Source: Thermincola carboxydiphila (GTDB taxonomy: Bacteria > Bacillota > Thermincolia > Thermincolales > UBA2595). Taken from it: a DNA stretch of 64,000 nucleotides. The position numbers and the translations under genes were made by a program. This document shows, one piece after another, positions 43,718 to 52,143 of the stretch. The DNA lies in contig JAENZX010000008.1 of assembly GCA_016841045.1 (NCBI GenBank), positions 62,001-126,000 on the forward strand, given 5' to 3'. Each line of letters begins with the position of its first letter. The first letter of the stretch is position 1. The notes beneath the pieces were generated by a model. The model had not been told where the DNA came from, searched no databases, and saw only the letters and a program-made list of their open reading frames with translations.

Positions 43718-44257
43718 TTACTGCGCAATGGAAATAGTCATAACTGCAACTGTTTTATCTGCAGCTTTTAAAGGAAGATATACTTTCTGATAGGTGGAGG
43801 AACCCATGGAACCCGCATTTGTGACTAAAATCTTACCACTTGTCATCGTCTGGCCAACTTCTGGTGGTGTTGGGTAACCTTTGAGTACTGGCTTTCCATT
43901 TTCCTTAATGTTACTTGAGACCCTGTCTTCACCAACAAAAATTGATACCATTGCACCTGGATAAAGTTTTTCAACTTCAGCAACCATCTCGTAGTTATCA
44001 TTTTCTGTGTAGGATCCTTTTTTAAGTGTAGTACCAGATGTGCTCCAATCCCCAGGATACTTGGCGTCCAGAGCTTTAGTAATGTTTGCTGCAACTTCGT
44101 CGCCGTTAATTGGTTTGGCCGGTGCGGAATCAATAGGAGCGCCAGTACCCTGGCCGCCTGGTACGGAAGTATTGTTAGAAACTTCTTTTTTCGAACAGCC
44201 AAAACCTGCAATTAAAAGTGAACCTGCCAAAACACCTATTAGTACTTTTCTGAACAT
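43718..44257 (-). CDS. Hypothetical lipoprotein
   Basis: 179 residues. The lipobox is LIAGFGC followed by a Gly/Ser/Pro-rich linker (about 25-50) and a globular outer domain (ANITKALDAKYPGDWSTSGT... to the end). AAAGGAGAGG precedes ATG. No family recognised. It is the third lipoprotein gene on the minus strand in 3.5 kb but is not visibly related to the other two. Confidence 0.65.
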   Translation of the reverse strand: MFRKVLIGVLAGSLLIAGFGCSKKEVSNNTSVPGGQGTGAPIDSAPAKPINGDEVAANITKALDAKYPGDWSTSGTTLKKGSYTENDNYEMVAEVEKLYPGAMVSIFVGEDRVSSNIKENGKPVLKGYPTPPEVGQTMTSGKILVTNAGSMGSSTYQKVYLPLKAADKTVAVMTISIAQ

Positions 44258-44468
44258 ATTTCCTCTCCTTTATCTGTATTATTTACTCCAAAGAACGAGG
44301 CGGAGTACAACCTGACCTTTCAATTATAACTCTTTTTTTCACTAATAACCAGTACTTTTTTGAAACCTAAAGTTTGGAAATTAAACCGAAATTTAAAAGG
44401 AGAATTAAAGGGTAAACCTGGCAATAATATCTTTGTAATTATATTTTGGATAAAGTGAGGTGTGTTAA

Positions 44469-44669
44469 ATGCTGGACAGGATTTCCCTTGTACTGGTTAT
44501 CATCGGAGCGCTTAACTGGCTTCTGGTAGGGTTGTTTAGGTACGACCTGGTGGCAAGTCTATTTGGTGGAGCTGATTCGCTAATTAGCAGAATAATTTAC
44601 GTCGTTGTTGGTTTAGCGGGTCTCTGGTGCATTACGTTACTGTTTAGACCTCGTGAAAAGGCGAACTAG
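44469..44669 (+). CDS. DUF378 (YuzA-like) membrane protein
   Basis: 66 residues, two membrane helices. The pattern SLVLVIIGALNWLLVGLFRYDLVASLFGG and the second helix YVVVGLAGLW is DUF378. Function unknown. Monocistronic, closed by a hairpin at 44681-44713. Confidence 0.88.
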   Translation: MLDRISLVLVIIGALNWLLVGLFRYDLVASLFGGADSLISRIIYVVVGLAGLWCITLLFRPREKAN

Positions 44670-44680
44670 CGTAAAGACTA

Positions 44681-44713
44681 AAGCAGGCTGCTGATAGGAT
44701 CGGCAGCCTGCTT
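44681..44713. terminator. Bidirectional hairpin between DUF378 and hcp
   Basis: 11-bp perfect stem AAGCAGGCTGC / GCAGCCTGCTT with an 11-nt loop between two convergent genes. Confidence 0.75.
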
Positions 44714-44729
44714 TCTCATCAACCTAACA

Positions 44730-46022
44730 TTAACCTAACATTTTTTCTAAGTCTGCTTTTGCATCACCAGTGGTTAGCTGCAGATTGAAGGTTTTGATAA
44801 GAACTTCCGCAACATTTGGGGTGAGGAATTCGGGTGCTTTTGGACCAATCCACATGTTTTTTACTCCCAGGCTGAACAATCCAAGAAGGATAGCAACAGC
44901 TTTTTGCTCAAACCAGGACAGCACGATGGTAAGAGGAAGTTCGTTAACACTGCAGTTAAAGGCGTCGGCAAGGGCTAAAGCGATTTTTACTGCTGATACA
45001 GAGTTATTGCATTGACCAAGGTCAATAAAGCGGGGAATACCTGTGTCCGCGATAGTGCCAAAATCTATATCATTGAAGCGGAACTTACCACAAGAAGTAG
45101 TTAAGATTACACAGTCCTTCGGTACCAGAGAGGACAGCTCCCTGAAATACTCCCTTCCTTTAGTGGGGGCATCACAACCGGCAATGCAGAAGAATCTCTT
45201 TATTTTACCGGCCTTTACGGCATCAATAATAGCCGGAGCAAGGGGGAGAACGTTATCGTGGTGGAATCCGGTGGTCAGGGTTTTATCTGAATCTATATTA
45301 GCAGCCGGAAGTGCAAGAGCTTTATCTATAACAGGTGCAAAGTTGTCGTTCTCGATCTTAGCGCACTCTTCGATTCCTGTAACACCATAAGTCCACATAC
45401 GGTCTGCATAGTTCTTATTTCTGACAGGCATTACACAGTTGGTTGTAACCAGTATAGCTCCAGGAAAATCCTCAAAAATCTGCCGCTGGTCGTACCAAGC
45501 TTTACCTATATTGCCCTTAAGGTGCGGATATTTCTTTAGCTCAGGGTAACCGTGAGCGGGAAGCATCTCTGAATGAGTATATATATTAATACCTTTGCCC
45601 TCGGTTTGCTTTAACAGTTCTTCCAAGGCGAACAAGTTATGTCCGGAAACAAGTATTGCATGACCTTCTACTTTATCCTGTGAAACGGTTACCGGCTTAG
45701 GAGTCCCCAGTCGTGATACATGAGCTTTGTCAAGGAGTTCCATTACCTTAACGGTTGCCGAACCAACTTTAAGGGCCATCCCAATAGTATCATTTAGATT
45801 AAAATTCACATTTGTAAGAGTAGAATAAAGGGCTTCATGAGTAATGGCATCTACTTCGGGGTCACTAAAACCAAGCTCGCGGGCGTGTGTGGAGTATGCT
45901 GCCACACCCTTAAGACCCAGGATAATTGTATCCTGAAGACTGGCTATATCCTCGTTTTTACCGCATACACCTACTTTCGTACATCCACCTTTTGGGGTTT
46001 GCTCACATTGATAACAAAACAT
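44730..46022 (-). CDS. hcp: Hydroxylamine reductase / hybrid cluster protein, short form
   Basis: 430 residues. The N-terminal cluster motif is MFCYQCEQTPKGGCTKVGVC (Cys 3, 6, 14, 20). Hybrid-cluster ligands are visible in SGHNLFALEELL, TTNCVMPV, CIAGCDAP, TTSCGKFRFN and later a conserved Glu/Lys region. The length matches the shorter class III Hcp rather than the about 550-residue classes I/II, as an internal helical domain is missing. Hcp proteins reduce hydroxylamine or nitric oxide in nitrosative stress. AAAGGAGG precedes ATG. Confidence 0.92.
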   Translation of the reverse strand: MFCYQCEQTPKGGCTKVGVCGKNEDIASLQDTIILGLKGVAAYSTHARELGFSDPEVDAITHEALYSTLTNVNFNLNDTIGMALKVGSATVKVMELLDKAHVSRLGTPKPVTVSQDKVEGHAILVSGHNLFALEELLKQTEGKGINIYTHSEMLPAHGYPELKKYPHLKGNIGKAWYDQRQIFEDFPGAILVTTNCVMPVRNKNYADRMWTYGVTGIEECAKIENDNFAPVIDKALALPAANIDSDKTLTTGFHHDNVLPLAPAIIDAVKAGKIKRFFCIAGCDAPTKGREYFRELSSLVPKDCVILTTSCGKFRFNDIDFGTIADTGIPRFIDLGQCNNSVSAVKIALALADAFNCSVNELPLTIVLSWFEQKAVAILLGLFSLGVKNMWIGPKAPEFLTPNVAEVLIKTFNLQLTTGDAKADLEKMLG

Positions 46023-46116
46023 TCAAATCATCCTCCTTTAATTATCTAACTAATTTTATTAGCCTTTCGTTGAGTTTATTATAAATTACTTGGCTGTGTT
46101 AAAACTGTAATCTATA

Positions 46117-46139
46117 TCACACCTGCATGTGAAGTTCAC
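46117..46139. promoter_or_regulatory. Candidate CRP/FNR-family operator upstream of hcp
   Basis: TCACA-N6-TGTGA (46117-46132) overlaps a perfect GTGAA-G-TTCAC palindrome (46129-46139), about 100 nt upstream of the hcp start. Crp/Fnr-type regulators such as HcpR control hcp in many anaerobes. The match is by eye only. Confidence 0.35.
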
Positions 46140-46270
46140 TATGAAGTAAATTGATTTAGGCTTGCTTATTAGCTAAATCTTCAAAATTTGTTCACGGTTT
46201 AATCACAATTAGGGGCGCGTATCCTGCTATACTAAGTAAGGCGATAAAAAACAAAGGGGGATGCGTGTCA

Positions 46271-47341
46271 ATGAGAAAAATTATGTTGATGGTTTTGGCT
46301 GCAATGATGATTTGTTTACTGCAGGCTGCACCGGTACTTGCCAGTGAAATCGACGTTGGGGCTGAGCTTAAGTATGATAAGGATTTTACAATCAGTGAAC
46401 TTGCAAATTCAAATGGCCTCTCCGTTTCAGAAATAATAAGCAGATTGAAAATTGACGAAAGTGATGCGAGTTTGACCATTGATAACGTCAGCAAGAGGTA
46501 TTCTGAGTTAAACCCAGAAATTATTAAAGAAAAGACCAAAAAACTTTTAATTGAACAGGAGATTGAATCACACAAAAACTGGAAACTAATTATGTTGAAA
46601 TTTTTTTTGTGGGTATTATTAGTTCTTAGTCTTGCGGCAATAATGAACAGGAGCAAGAAAATATTTATGAAGCCGGTACTGTTGGTTGTTTCTGCTATTG
46701 TTTTTGGGGTGCTTCTCGGAAGTGATCCAAATCCCCTGGGGACGGTTAAAGACGGTATCGTTTTATATGCTAATGATGGCGTACTGTTTAAACCAAGGTT
46801 TGTTGCTCTTGCTTTTTTGCTTTTGCTTGCCTTAGTTTTTGGCAGGATGTTCTGCGGCTGGGGATGCCAGATAGGAGTAATACAAGATTTATTTTATCGT
46901 TTTAGAGACAAAAAAATAAAAGTTCCTTTTTGGTTTTCAAATTCGATTCGTATACTTGTATTTTCAGCTATGATAGCTTCAGCTTTCCTTTTTCATATAG
47001 ATATTCTTGGATACGTTGATCCCTTCAAGGTTTATAATTTAAGCTTAGTAGATTTAAACTTGGGATTTATCATTCTATTGCTAATATTATCATTTTTCAT
47101 TTACCGTCCATGGTGTTCCTTTGCCTGCCCCTTTGGTCTGATAGCCTGGGGGATTGGTAAAATCAGCTATTTAAAGCTGCATGTTAATAACGATACTTGC
47201 TCTGACTGCGGGTCCTGTTCACGGATCTGCCCTACAGGAGCAGCAGCCGGACGCAGGAACGGAGAAAATTCGGCTGAATGTTACCTGTGTGATAGATGCC
47301 GGGAAGTTTGTCCTAATAAGTCTATTACATATGGACGGTAA
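46271..47341 (+). CDS. NapH/NosR-like membrane 4Fe-4S protein
   Basis: 356 residues (ATG 46271; a GTG at 46265 is possible). A signal-like helix (about 4-24) and a 75-residue outer helical domain precede five membrane helices with the paired Cys motifs MFCGWGCQIGV and RPWCSFACPFGL. The C-terminus has two 4Fe-4S sites (CSDCGSCSRICP, CYLCDRCREVCP). Such proteins pass electrons between quinol pool and iron-sulphur or cytochrome partners. The N-terminal outer domain is an addition to the plain NapH plan. Confidence 0.82.
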   Translation: MRKIMLMVLAAMMICLLQAAPVLASEIDVGAELKYDKDFTISELANSNGLSVSEIISRLKIDESDASLTIDNVSKRYSELNPEIIKEKTKKLLIEQEIESHKNWKLIMLKFFLWVLLVLSLAAIMNRSKKIFMKPVLLVVSAIVFGVLLGSDPNPLGTVKDGIVLYANDGVLFKPRFVALAFLLLLALVFGRMFCGWGCQIGVIQDLFYRFRDKKIKVPFWFSNSIRILVFSAMIASAFLFHIDILGYVDPFKVYNLSLVDLNLGFIILLLILSFFIYRPWCSFACPFGLIAWGIGKISYLKLHVNNDTCSDCGSCSRICPTGAAAGRRNGENSAECYLCDRCREVCPNKSITYGR

Positions 47342-47391
47342 TTATTTTTTCCCGATTAATAGAATTATCCAGCTTAGGTAAGGTGAAATAA

Positions 47392-48555
47392 GTGAGTACT
47401 TCCTCTCTAGATAAGTTAAAGGAAAAATTAAAAAATTATGCCTATTCTATAGGAATAGACAAAATTGGTTTTGCCAGTGCAAAACCGTTGGAGAATCACC
47501 TTGTCAGGCTGATGATGAGACGAAGTGAAAATTACTCTTATACTTTAAATGAAGGTGATCCACTAAAAAGAATTAATCCGGCACTTAGCCTACCAGCAGC
47601 TAAGAGTGTTATTTGCGCAGCAGTAGCTTATGATGGGCAGGAATATATTCCTCATGATAATAGTTTGGGGGAAGCAGGGGCACGGGGGCGTTTGAGCTTA
47701 ATTTCCCGTGGGAGGGACTACCATGTTGTTATGCATGAAAGGCTCGAAAAATTAAAATTATATATAATGAAGGTATTTCCCAATGCTAAAATTTCCATCA
47801 TGGTCGACAAGCATGACATTCTTGAAAAGGCCTTTGCAGTTGAAGCAGGATTAGGCTGGTTTGGCAAAAATACTTTACTGGTCACACCCGAATTTGGTTC
47901 ATTTGTTTATCTGGGGGAACTGGTAACCGATATTCCATTTCCTGCCGATGCACCGGTAAACGAAGGATGCGGAAAGTGTATTAAGTGTCTTGAAGCTTGT
48001 CCAACAGGCGCTCTGGACAAAGACAGAAATCTTAATCCTGATCGCTGTATTGCAGGTGTATCACAGTATAAAGGTGTTATTCATAATGATTTAAGAGAAG
48101 CCATGGGCAATACAATATATGGGTGTGATATCTGTCAAATAGCTTGTCCCTATAATAAAAGGGCTGTGAAAGATACCCTAAAAGACGTGTCCGGTAGTAT
48201 TGTACAAAGCTCTGCAGAGTATAATGATGCTTTCCCTTTGCTAACAGAATTATTTAGGATAACCAATAGTGAATTCAAGAGCCGCTTTGGACACACAGCG
48301 GGAGCATGGAGAGGAAGAACTGTGTTTCAACGGAATGCTATTATTGCTGCCGGAAATCAGGGGAATGCCTGTCTAGTTCCGGAGCTAACTAAGTTCTTAA
48401 AAGAAGACAGCCGTGCAGTGATAAGGGGTGCCGCCGCATGGGCTCTGGGGCGAATAGGGAATTCTGAGGCTGTATCAGTACTAAAAGCAGCCCTCTTAGT
48501 CGAAAGGGACGAGAATGTTCTTAATGAAATAAAATACAGCCTGAAAGTAAATTAA
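47392..48555 (+). CDS. queG: Epoxyqueuosine reductase
   Basis: 387 residues from GTG 47392 (AAGGTG upstream). It has the QueG order: N-terminal cobalamin-binding region with HGKHD-like VDKHDILEKAFAVEAGLGWFG, two 4Fe-4S motifs (CGKCIKCLEACP, CDICQIACP) and a C-terminal HEAT-like pair (RGAAAWALGRIG). QueG catalyses the last step of queuosine synthesis in tRNA. Cobalamin dependence is known of the family. Confidence 0.92.
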   Translation: MSTSSLDKLKEKLKNYAYSIGIDKIGFASAKPLENHLVRLMMRRSENYSYTLNEGDPLKRINPALSLPAAKSVICAAVAYDGQEYIPHDNSLGEAGARGRLSLISRGRDYHVVMHERLEKLKLYIMKVFPNAKISIMVDKHDILEKAFAVEAGLGWFGKNTLLVTPEFGSFVYLGELVTDIPFPADAPVNEGCGKCIKCLEACPTGALDKDRNLNPDRCIAGVSQYKGVIHNDLREAMGNTIYGCDICQIACPYNKRAVKDTLKDVSGSIVQSSAEYNDAFPLLTELFRITNSEFKSRFGHTAGAWRGRTVFQRNAIIAAGNQGNACLVPELTKFLKEDSRAVIRGAAAWALGRIGNSEAVSVLKAALLVERDENVLNEIKYSLKVN

Positions 48556-48597
48556 TGTTTTTTTCAGGCTGAAAGAAAAATTCCTTTTTGTAGATGG

Positions 48598-48619
48598 GGG
48601 GCTGTATTAAGACAGCCCC
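48598..48619. repeat. Inverted repeat between queG and the Met-rich protein gene
   Basis: 8-bp perfect stem GGGGCTGT / ACAGCCCC with a 6-nt loop, between convergent genes. No T-run follows on the minus strand, so terminator function is uncertain. Confidence 0.5.
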
Positions 48620-48624
48620 ATAAA

Positions 48625-48930
48625 TTAGCCTTTAGCATTTCCAAGGTGCATGCTCTTTACGATATTGTAAATTTCATCTACCCGCTTATGAATGTGTTCC
48701 AGCATTTGATGGTGCCGCATCATCATTTCATGCATTTCATGCATTCCTGGCATCATCATATCTCCGCCCATCATTCCGTTATCCATAGGGGGCATCGTTG
48801 GAGAAACCATTGGTGGTGCCATTGGGGGCATGGCTGGAATCATGAACATCGGACACTGACCCGGAGCGTGCATACCTCCGCAGTAGGGACACATATGATG
48901 ATTTTTATGCTTGCTGCATCTTTTTAACAT
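48625..48930 (-). CDS. Met/His/Cys-rich small protein (101 aa), possible metal binder
   Basis: ATG 48930 follows AAAGGAGG. The N-terminus carries CSKHKNHHMCPYCGGMH and then CPMF, a possible zinc- or copper-binding knuckle. The middle is Met/Pro-rich with about 20 methionines in 50 residues (PPMAPPMVSPTMPPMDNGMM), and the C-terminus is a His/Met-rich helix (MHEMMMRHHQMLEHIHKRVD). No signal or membrane segment. I know of no named family; metal storage or a spore-coat role is speculation. Confidence 0.7.
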   Translation of the reverse strand: MLKRCSKHKNHHMCPYCGGMHAPGQCPMFMIPAMPPMAPPMVSPTMPPMDNGMMGGDMMMPGMHEMHEMMMRHHQMLEHIHKRVDEIYNIVKSMHLGNAKG

Positions 48931-49078
48931 GAGTAAAACCTCCTTTATAGTAAACATAATTTAAGCTACTTTATACTATTAAAGGGACTTGTTAAATTGT
49001 GACTTCGAAAAGTAAGTTTTTCTTGAAAATTGTCGGTAATTATGTTAAATTAATTTTGTGGTTTGAACAAATTAAATA

Positions 49079-49149
49079 CGCTCGTATATCTTTGAGAATA
49101 TGGCTCAAAAGTTTCTACCGGGCAACCGTAAATTGCCCGACTACGAGTG
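49079..49149 (+). ncRNA. Purine riboswitch aptamer, guanine/hypoxanthine class
   Basis: The P1 arms CGCTCGTA / TACGAGTG enclose a P2 hairpin (TTTGAGAATATGGCTCAAA, with ATATGGC) and a P3 hairpin (CCGGGCAACCGTAAATTGCCCG). The junction segment GTTTCTACC and the closing GACTAC are the conserved core. The specificity base is C at 49141 (C74 in xpt numbering), which selects guanine-type ligands over adenine. It lies 250 nt upstream of the nucleoside transporter operon that ends in xpt. Confidence 0.95.
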
Positions 49150-49201
49150 AAACTATCCGCCAAGTATTTGGATCAGTTAACTACTGACATCAGGGCAGCA
49201 G

Positions 49202-49253
49202 CTCGGATGAGGGTTTTCACTCTCGGGAGAAAACTAGTCATCGGAGTTTTTTT
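49202..49253 (+). terminator. Riboswitch expression-platform terminator
   Basis: CTCGGATGA pairs with TCATCGGAG (one mismatch) outside GTTTTC/GAAAAC, followed by TTTTTTT. Ligand-bound aptamer would favour this hairpin and stop transcription. The 48931-49402 interval otherwise has no gene. Confidence 0.85.
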
Positions 49254-49402
49254 ATTTTCCCGTCGTTGTTTCTGTTGTCATTTGTCTTGGCAGATGTAAG
49301 AGGGTTATTTATCCTCTTGTTTCACCGTGGCTATGTAGAAAGTTGCAGTCGTATTTTTTTTGTTTGATATAAATAAAAAAACAAAAAAGGGGGAGACTCA
49401 AG

Positions 49403-50515
49403 TTGAAAAAGTTTTTTGTTGTACTTACACTGCTGATCTTTGCAACTGTGGCTTTAACTGGCTGCGGCGGTGGTGATAAGACTGCGACAAGCGATGCAGG
49501 GAATGAACAGGAAAAATTTAAAGTGGCCTTTATTTATGTAGGGCCAGTGGGTGATGCAGGCTGGACCTACGCTCATGATAAGGGACGTCAGTACCTTGAG
49601 AAGGAAATTCCTAATGTAAAAACAACTTTCGTAGAATCTGTACCCGAGAACATGGCTGACGCTGAACGTGTCCTCGAACAGCTTGTTCAGGAAGGTAACA
49701 AGGTTATTTTTGCTACCAGTTTTGGTTATATGGACGCAGTTATAAAAGTGGCCAAAAGGCATCCGGATGTTATATTTATGCACTGCTCCGGATACAAGAC
49801 AGAAAAGAATGCGGGAACTTACTTTGGTCGTGACTATCAGGCCAGATACTTGGCCGGTATTGTAGCTGGTAAGAACTCCAAAAGCGGCGATTTAGGTTAT
49901 GTGGCTGCTATGCCAATCCCTGAAGTTATTCGTGGGATTAATGCATATACTTTAGGTGCCCGGTCCGTTAATCCTAATGCTACAGTGAAAGTCGTTTGGA
50001 CAAATACCTGGTTTGATCCTGCTAAAGAAAAAGAAGCGGGCAAGAGCTTAATAGAGCAGGGTGTTGATGTCATGGCTCAGCACCAGGATACTCCTGGACC
50101 TGTACAGGCAGCTGCTGATGCAGGTAAACTGGCCCTGGGCTATAATTCGGATATGAGAAATTTTGCTCCTGATGCTGTTTTGACCGGCCCTGTATGGAAC
50201 TGGGGTCCCTATTATGTCGAGGTTGTTAAATCTGTTATGGATAACACCTGGACCAATGAGCAATATTGGGGTCCGCTGAAGGATGGAATAATTGACCTTG
50301 GCCCCTATGGTCCAATGGTTACTAAAGATGTTAAGGATTTAGTTGCAAGTAAAAGACAGGAAATTATAGATGGTAGATTGGAAGTATTCAACGGGCCTCT
50401 TAAAGATAATGCCGGTAAAGAAAGAGTTCCCGCCGGCAAGGTAATGACTGATAAAGAAATGTTAGAGTTTAATTGGTTTGTTGAAGGTGTAATTGGTGAG
50501 ATTCCAAAGAAGTAA
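49403..50515 (+). CDS. BMP-family substrate-binding lipoprotein (purine nucleoside type)
   Basis: 370 residues from TTG 49403, GGGGGAG upstream. Lipobox ALTGCG. The mature protein has the BMP/PnrA-like pattern FKVAFIYVGPVGDAGWTYAH, DVIFMHCSGYKTEKNAGTYF and GKEKAGKSLIEQGVDVMAQH-type sequence. Family members bind nucleosides and deliver them to the ABC permeases encoded next. The guanine riboswitch and downstream xpt support a purine nucleoside or base. Confidence 0.92.
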   Translation: MKKFFVVLTLLIFATVALTGCGGGDKTATSDAGNEQEKFKVAFIYVGPVGDAGWTYAHDKGRQYLEKEIPNVKTTFVESVPENMADAERVLEQLVQEGNKVIFATSFGYMDAVIKVAKRHPDVIFMHCSGYKTEKNAGTYFGRDYQARYLAGIVAGKNSKSGDLGYVAAMPIPEVIRGINAYTLGARSVNPNATVKVVWTNTWFDPAKEKEAGKSLIEQGVDVMAQHQDTPGPVQAAADAGKLALGYNSDMRNFAPDAVLTGPVWNWGPYYVEVVKSVMDNTWTNEQYWGPLKDGIIDLGPYGPMVTKDVKDLVASKRQEIIDGRLEVFNGPLKDNAGKERVPAGKVMTDKEMLEFNWFVEGVIGEIPKK

Positions 50516-50525
50516 TAAAAATCGG

Positions 50526-50547
50526 CTGCTGGCTGAAAAGCCAGCAG
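50526..50547 (+). terminator. Intra-operon hairpin after the binding-protein gene
   Basis: 9-bp perfect stem CTGCTGGCT / AGCCAGCAG with a GAAA tetraloop and only a weak T-rich tail (TCCCTTTAT). Probably a partial terminator or 3' stabiliser that keeps the binding protein more abundant than the transporter subunits. Confidence 0.6.
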
Positions 50548-50604
50548 TCCCTTTATCGATAGCTAAACATCTGAACTAAGAATCCTGTTAATGGAGGAAT
50601 AAGA

Positions 50605-52143
50605 ATGGAAACAATGCTGGTGAAGATGGTTTCTATTACAAAAAAGTTTCCAGGTGTTATTGCCAACAGGAATGTTGATTTTGAGCTTAAAGCGGGCCAA
50701 ATCCATGCCCTGCTTGGAGAGAACGGCGCCGGAAAAAGCACCCTCATGAGCGTATTGACGGGGTTGTACATGCCTGATGATGGTGAAATACATATTAAAG
50801 GTCGTAAGGTTAGTTTTACTTCTCCCAGAGATGCAATAAGTGCAGGGATAGGAATGGTTCACCAGCATTTCAGACTGGTAAACTCTTTTTCAGTCGCCGA
50901 GAATATAGTCATGGGTTCTTCATCGGAAGGTTTTCTGATTGATATGCATGAAGCGGAGAAAAAGCTGGCTGCATTCTCTGAGGACTACGGCCTTAATGTC
51001 ATCCCTAAGGCCAAAGTATGGCAGTTATCGGTTGGAGAGCAGCAAAGAGTTGAAATAGTTAAGATGCTTTATAGGGGTGCCGAAATATTGGTGCTTGATG
51101 AGCCAACGGCAGTCCTAACACCCCAGGAATCCCGTGAACTTTTTGCTACTTTGCGGCGGATGACTGATCGAGGAAAAGGAGTAATCGTCATAACCCACAA
51201 ACTGCAGGAAGTAATGGAAAATGCGGATAGAATTACAGTCCTGCGGGATGGTCAATCAGTGGCAACATTTAATGTTAGGGATACGAACCCAAAGGAGTTA
51301 GCCCAGGCTATGGTAGGCCGTGACATTACCGGAAGTTATGAGCTGCCGGAAATTACTAAATGTGAAACTATTCTTCAATTAAAGAATTTATCTGCGTACG
51401 GGGACCGCGGCCAAATTGCATTAAAAGAAATCAACCTTGCTGTGAGACGTGGAGAAATTGTAGGTCTTGCCGGTGTAGCCGGAAATGGCCAGAAAGAATT
51501 GGCTGAAGTAATCGCAGGATTAAGGGAGGTAGCTGGCGGCAAGCTTCATTTTTTGGGCAAAGACTATACAGGAAAGTCAGTACGTCAGATTGTGGATGCA
51601 GGTGTCAGCTTAATTCCTGAGGATCGTCTTGGGACAGGCCTGGTAGGAAGTCTGGATGCGGTAAGTAATAGCATATTAAAAAATTACAGGTTAAAGGATG
51701 CAGGCAGGGGTTGGTTTATAAATTGGCGAAGTGTGAGGAAATGTACTGATAAGCTGGTCAAAGACTATGACGTAAAATTAACACGGTTGGAAGCTCCGGT
51801 CAAGCTTTTGTCAGGCGGCAATTTGCAGAAACTTTTACTAGCCAGGGAGATGTCAAATAACCCAGAAATCATTGTTGCTGTGTATCCTGCCAGAGGGCTG
51901 GATATCGGTGCAATTGAAACCGTTCGCAACACACTTCTCAAACAAAGGGAACAAGGTAAGGCTATAGTACTTATCTCAGAAGAACTTGAAGAATTATTTG
52001 CATTATCAGACAGAATAGCTGTTATTCATGAAGGGGAAATTATGGGTACGGTTGACAGGGATTGTTTGGACTTAAATGAAATTGGTATGATGATGGCAGG
52101 AGAGAGAAAGGAGTTGGCCAATGGCCGGGTTGCTAGCAGTTAA
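50605..52143 (+). CDS. ABC transporter ATPase with two nucleotide-binding domains (NupA/YufO-like)
   Basis: 512 residues. First domain: Walker A GENGAGKST, signature LSVGEQQRVEI, Walker B ILVLDEPTAVLTP. Second domain has the altered Walker A region AGVAGNGQKEL and signature LSGGNLQKLLLAREM, as in RbsA/YufO-type ATPases. It energises the two permeases that follow. Overlaps the next gene by 23 nt. Confidence 0.93.
   Translation: METMLVKMVSITKKFPGVIANRNVDFELKAGQIHALLGENGAGKSTLMSVLTGLYMPDDGEIHIKGRKVSFTSPRDAISAGIGMVHQHFRLVNSFSVAENIVMGSSSEGFLIDMHEAEKKLAAFSEDYGLNVIPKAKVWQLSVGEQQRVEIVKMLYRGAEILVLDEPTAVLTPQESRELFATLRRMTDRGKGVIVITHKLQEVMENADRITVLRDGQSVATFNVRDTNPKELAQAMVGRDITGSYELPEITKCETILQLKNLSAYGDRGQIALKEINLAVRRGEIVGLAGVAGNGQKELAEVIAGLREVAGGKLHFLGKDYTGKSVRQIVDAGVSLIPEDRLGTGLVGSLDAVSNSILKNYRLKDAGRGWFINWRSVRKCTDKLVKDYDVKLTRLEAPVKLLSGGNLQKLLLAREMSNNPEIIVAVYPARGLDIGAIETVRNTLLKQREQGKAIVLISEELEELFALSDRIAVIHEGEIMGTVDRDCLDLNEIGMMMAGERKELANGRVASS

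Noticed and set aside
43843-44211. 122-residue minus-strand frame overlapping the lipoprotein gene.
   Set aside because: Same strand, different frame, no start signal; the lipoprotein frame has a signal peptide and a ribosome-binding site.
48646-48927. His-rich plus-strand ORF (93 aa) opposite the Met-rich protein.
   Set aside because: The His richness is the antisense image of ATG/Met codons; no ribosome-binding site. The minus-strand frame has AAAGGAGG.
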